Below, piece after piece: positions 61,834 through 64,000 of a stretch of DNA of 64,000 nucleotides; the stretch's first letter is position 1, and each line of letters begins with the position of its first letter. The stretch is taken from NCBI RefSeq assembly GCF_900143215.1, contig NZ_FRDM01000007.1:1-64000 (forward strand). The letters run 5' to 3'. The stretch is from Geodermatophilus obscurus. Its GTDB lineage: Bacteria; Actinomycetota; Actinomycetes; Mycobacteriales; Geodermatophilaceae. The position numbers and the translations under genes were made by a program. The notes beneath the pieces are model-generated. The model did no database searches, had not been told where the DNA came from, and was given only the letters and a program-made list of their open reading frames with translations.

Positions 61834-62430
61834 ATGAGCACCCGACCGGACGCCGACGACCCCCGGACCATGCGCGAATGGATGCTCGCCGGTGACCTCT
61901 ACATCGCCGACGACCCCGAGCTCGGCGCGGCCAGCACCCGCGCGCTCGACCTCGCCGACGCCTACAACGCGACGACCGTCCGGCAGGGGCCGCTGCGCCT
62001 CCGACTGCTGGAGGAACTGCTCGGCAGCATCGGCGAGGGCACCGAGATCCGGCCGCCGCTGTACGTCGACTACGGCAGCCACCTCCGCGTCGGCGCCCGG
62101 TGCTTCGCCAACTTCGGCCTGGTCGCCCTCGACGTCGCACCCATCACCATCGGCGACGACGTCCAGATCGGGCCCAACGTCCAGCTGCTCACCCCGACCC
62201 ACCCGGTCGAGCCGGAGCCACGGCGGGCCAAGTGGGAGGCCGCCGAGCCGATCACGATCGGCGACAACGTCTGGCTCGGCGGCGGGGCGATCGTGCTGCC
62301 CGGCGTGACGATCGGGGAGAACACCGTCGTCGGCGCGGGAGCGGTGGTCACCCGGAACCTGCCGGCGAACGTGGTCGCCGTGGGCAACCCGGCCCGCGTC
62401 GTCCGCACCCTGGACGGGCCCGAGGGGTGA
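61834..62430 (+). CDS. Maltose/galactoside O-acetyltransferase family protein
   Basis: This 198-residue protein has the N-terminal Mac domain (REWMLAGDLYIADDPEL). Hexapeptide repeats follow: APITIGDDVQIGPNVQLLTP with the catalytic His in THPV, then PITIGDNVWLGGGAIVLPGV and TIGENTVVGAGAVV. It acetylates sugars from acetyl-CoA. Its TGA overlaps the GTG of the next gene. Confidence 0.93.
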   Translation: MSTRPDADDPRTMREWMLAGDLYIADDPELGAASTRALDLADAYNATTVRQGPLRLRLLEELLGSIGEGTEIRPPLYVDYGSHLRVGARCFANFGLVALDVAPITIGDDVQIGPNVQLLTPTHPVEPEPRRAKWEAAEPITIGDNVWLGGGAIVLPGVTIGENTVVGAGAVVTRNLPANVVAVGNPARVVRTLDGPEG

Positions 62431-62990
62431 GCGCCGCACCGGTCCCGGCGCGGCGGGCCCGCCGGCACGACCCGGGACGTCGCGACCGGCTGGTGGCCAC
62501 CACGCTCGACGTCATCGCCGAGCAGGGTGTCGCCGCCGCCACGCACCGGGCGATCGCCCGCGCGGCCGACGTCCCGCTGGGATCGCTGACCTACCACTTC
62601 GACTCGCTGACCGAACTGCTCGCCGCGGCGTTCACCCGGCACGTCGACACGGTCGCCGAGCGCTTCGACGAGCGGATGCGTGCCGCGCCGGACCGGACGG
62701 CAGCGCTCGGGGCGCTGGTCGAGCACCTCACCGGCGACCTGCTCGGGTCCCACCGGGACCTGGTGCTCGCCGTCGAGCTCTACGTCGCCGCGGCGCGGAA
62801 CCCGGCGCTGCGTGCGGTGACCCAGGAGTGGATGTCCCGCAGCCGCCGCAGTCTCGAGCGGCACCTCGACCCGGGAACCGCTCGCGAGGTCGACGCGCTG
62901 GTGGAGGGGCTGGTGCTGCACAGCGCCCTGTCCACCGACCCGATGGACGCCGACCAGATCCGTTCCGCCCTGCTCCGGCTCGCCGGCTGA
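62427..62990 (+). CDS. TetR family transcriptional regulator
   Basis: The 187-residue protein has the helix-turn-helix LVATTLDVIAEQGVAAATHR, AIARAADVPLGSLTYHFDSL and a C-terminal all-helical domain. The GTG start overlaps the acetyltransferase stop (GTGA). It is followed after 13 bases by an MFS transporter, a common regulator-exporter arrangement. Confidence 0.9.
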   Translation: MSAAPVPARRARRHDPGRRDRLVATTLDVIAEQGVAAATHRAIARAADVPLGSLTYHFDSLTELLAAAFTRHVDTVAERFDERMRAAPDRTAALGALVEHLTGDLLGSHRDLVLAVELYVAAARNPALRAVTQEWMSRSRRSLERHLDPGTAREVDALVEGLVLHSALSTDPMDADQIRSALLRLAG

Positions 62991-63003
62991 CCCGAGGGAC
63001 ACC

Positions 63004-64000
63004 GTGGAGACCACCACGCTCGACGCCGCGCGCCTGCGCCGGGCCCGCGTCGCCGTCGCCGCCTGCTTCTTCCTCAACGCCGTCTGCTACGCAGGCCTCG
63101 TGCCGCGGCTGCCGGAGCTGAAGGCGCAGCTCGGGTTGAGCAGCACCGCCCTGGGCGCGGCGCTGGCGGCCGTGCCCCTGGGCGCCCTGCTGGCCGGGCT
63201 GTCCTCGGCGGCCCTGATCCGCCGGTTCGGCTCCGGCCGGGTGGCCTCCTACGGCCTGGTGCTCCTCGGCGTCACGGTGTGGACGGCGGCGGTGGCGCCC
63301 ACCTGGCTCGGCCTGGCCGCCGCGCTGCTGGTCCTCGGCGCGCTGGACGCGATCGTCGACGTCGCCCAGAACGCGCACGGGCTGCGGGTGCAGCGGCTCT
63401 ACCAGCGTTCCATCCTCAACGCCTTCCACGGCATCTGGAGCATCGGCGCGGTCACGGGCGGGCTGCTCGGCTCGGCCGCGGCGGGGCTGGGCGTGCCCCT
63501 CGCGGTCCAGCTCGGCGGATCGGCCGCCGTCTTCGGCGCCCTCGCGCTGGTCGTCTCGACGGCCGTGCTGCCCGGCCGCGACGAGCCGGAACCGGCTGCC
63601 GACGAGCGCCCGCGGGAGCGCCCGCGCCGCCGGGCCGCCCTCCCGGCGCTCGCGGTGCTCGGCGTCCTGGCCGCCTGCGGCGCTCTCGTCGAGGACGCCG
63701 GCGCCTCGTGGAGCGCGCTCTACCTGCGCACCGAGCTCGGCGCCGGTGCGGCCACCGCGGGGCTGGGCTTCGTCGCCCTGTCCGTGGCGATGACCGTCGG
63801 GCGGCTGACCGGTGACCGCGTCGTCGACCGGTTCGGCCGGCGCCGGGTGGCGCGGGCCGGCGGCGCGCTCACCGCCGCCGGGATGGGCCTGGCCCTGGCG
63901 CTGCCGTCGGTGCCCACGACGGTGCTCGGGTTCGCCCTGGCCGGGCTCGGCGTCGCCACGTTGGTCCCGGCCGTCTACCAGGCGGCCGACGAGCTGCCCG
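63004..64000 (+). CDS. MFS transporter, 3' end beyond the window
   Basis: At least 332 residues are visible. N-terminal helices include VAVAACFFLNAVCYAGLVPR. The loop 2-3 motif AALIRRFGSGRVASYGLV is a variant of the MFS A motif, and the second-half copy is DRVVDRFGRRRVARAGGAL. It resembles the YbjJ-like MFS branch; the substrate is unknown. GTG at 63004 follows the TetR gene, which may control it. Confidence 0.88.
   Translation, partial: METTTLDAARLRRARVAVAACFFLNAVCYAGLVPRLPELKAQLGLSSTALGAALAAVPLGALLAGLSSAALIRRFGSGRVASYGLVLLGVTVWTAAVAPTWLGLAAALLVLGALDAIVDVAQNAHGLRVQRLYQRSILNAFHGIWSIGAVTGGLLGSAAAGLGVPLAVQLGGSAAVFGALALVVSTAVLPGRDEPEPAADERPRERPRRRAALPALAVLGVLAACGALVEDAGASWSALYLRTELGAGAATAGLGFVALSVAMTVGRLTGDRVVDRFGRRRVARAGGALTAAGMGLALALPSVPTTVLGFALAGLGVATLVPAVYQAADELP

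Noticed and set aside
57406..62439. A 1677-codon minus frame spanning several genes
   Set aside because: Only 57406-58107 shows domains (GAF-ANTAR). Upstream codons are shadows of the kinase, phosphatase and hydrolase genes.

Overview
The window is very GC-rich DNA with GTG/TTG starts, many 4-base ATGA/GTGA gene overlaps and TAnnnT -10 boxes lying 6-7 bases before start codons. Gene content and order point to an actinobacterium, most likely a member of the Geodermatophilaceae (Blastococcus/Geodermatophilus/Modestobacter type). The family assignment is inference from protein style and repeat style. The core gene order pth - rplY - prs - glmU, then ispE - ksgA - rpfB - tatD - metG, then rsmI - pmt, then glpR - rimJ - glp - galU - formyl-THF cyclo-ligase - FmdB-like follows the M. 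tuberculosis Rv0990-Rv1019 neighbourhood as I remember it, interrupted by lineage-specific insertions.

Layout. 1-7967: envelope and exopolysaccharide genes on the minus strand: a very large secreted PKD/LamG protein that runs off the left edge, a three-gene operon (GT4 glycosyltransferase, CDP-alcohol phosphatidyltransferase, membrane-anchored lipoprotein-like product) and a polyprenyl-phosphate sugar transferase. UDP-glucose dehydrogenase (9796-11115) can feed the same pathway. 8163-23143: housekeeping block (peptidyl-tRNA hydrolase, L25, PRPP synthetase, GlmU, tRNA-Gln, desaturase plus TetR, IspE-KsgA-RpfB, TatD, MetG). 23331-31163: transporters, an isolated DUF559-type nuclease-fold gene between direct repeats, RsmI, protein mannosyltransferase and an enoyl-CoA hydratase. 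31247-35477: a tightly coupled operon with a TasA/camelysin-like secreted protein, a SipW-type signal peptidase, a second TasA-like protein on a Pro/Thr stalk, and a membrane diguanylate cyclase. This is the most interesting system in the window. 35769-41493: PRC-barrel protein, tRNA-Ala, the GlpR/Glp division pair, GalU and folate cyclo-ligase. 41699-55345: accessory metabolism (MatC-like permease plus CaiB transferase, MarR, SpoIIE-type phosphatase, sirtuin, Fcy1-like cytosine deaminase and small domains). 55425-56893: tRNA-Arg, a tyrosine-recombinase remnant and a collagen-like protein. 57406-60242: a signalling cluster (GAF-ANTAR, anti-sigma-type kinase, SpoIIE phosphatase). 60312-64000: hydrolase, sugar acetyltransferase, TetR and an MFS transporter cut by the right edge.

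A family of about 60-80 base GC-rich palindromic repeats (at least ten copies) sits almost always just after stop codons and probably acts as terminator or REP-like DNA. One copy has become the N-terminal coding part of a small gene (51744-52112).
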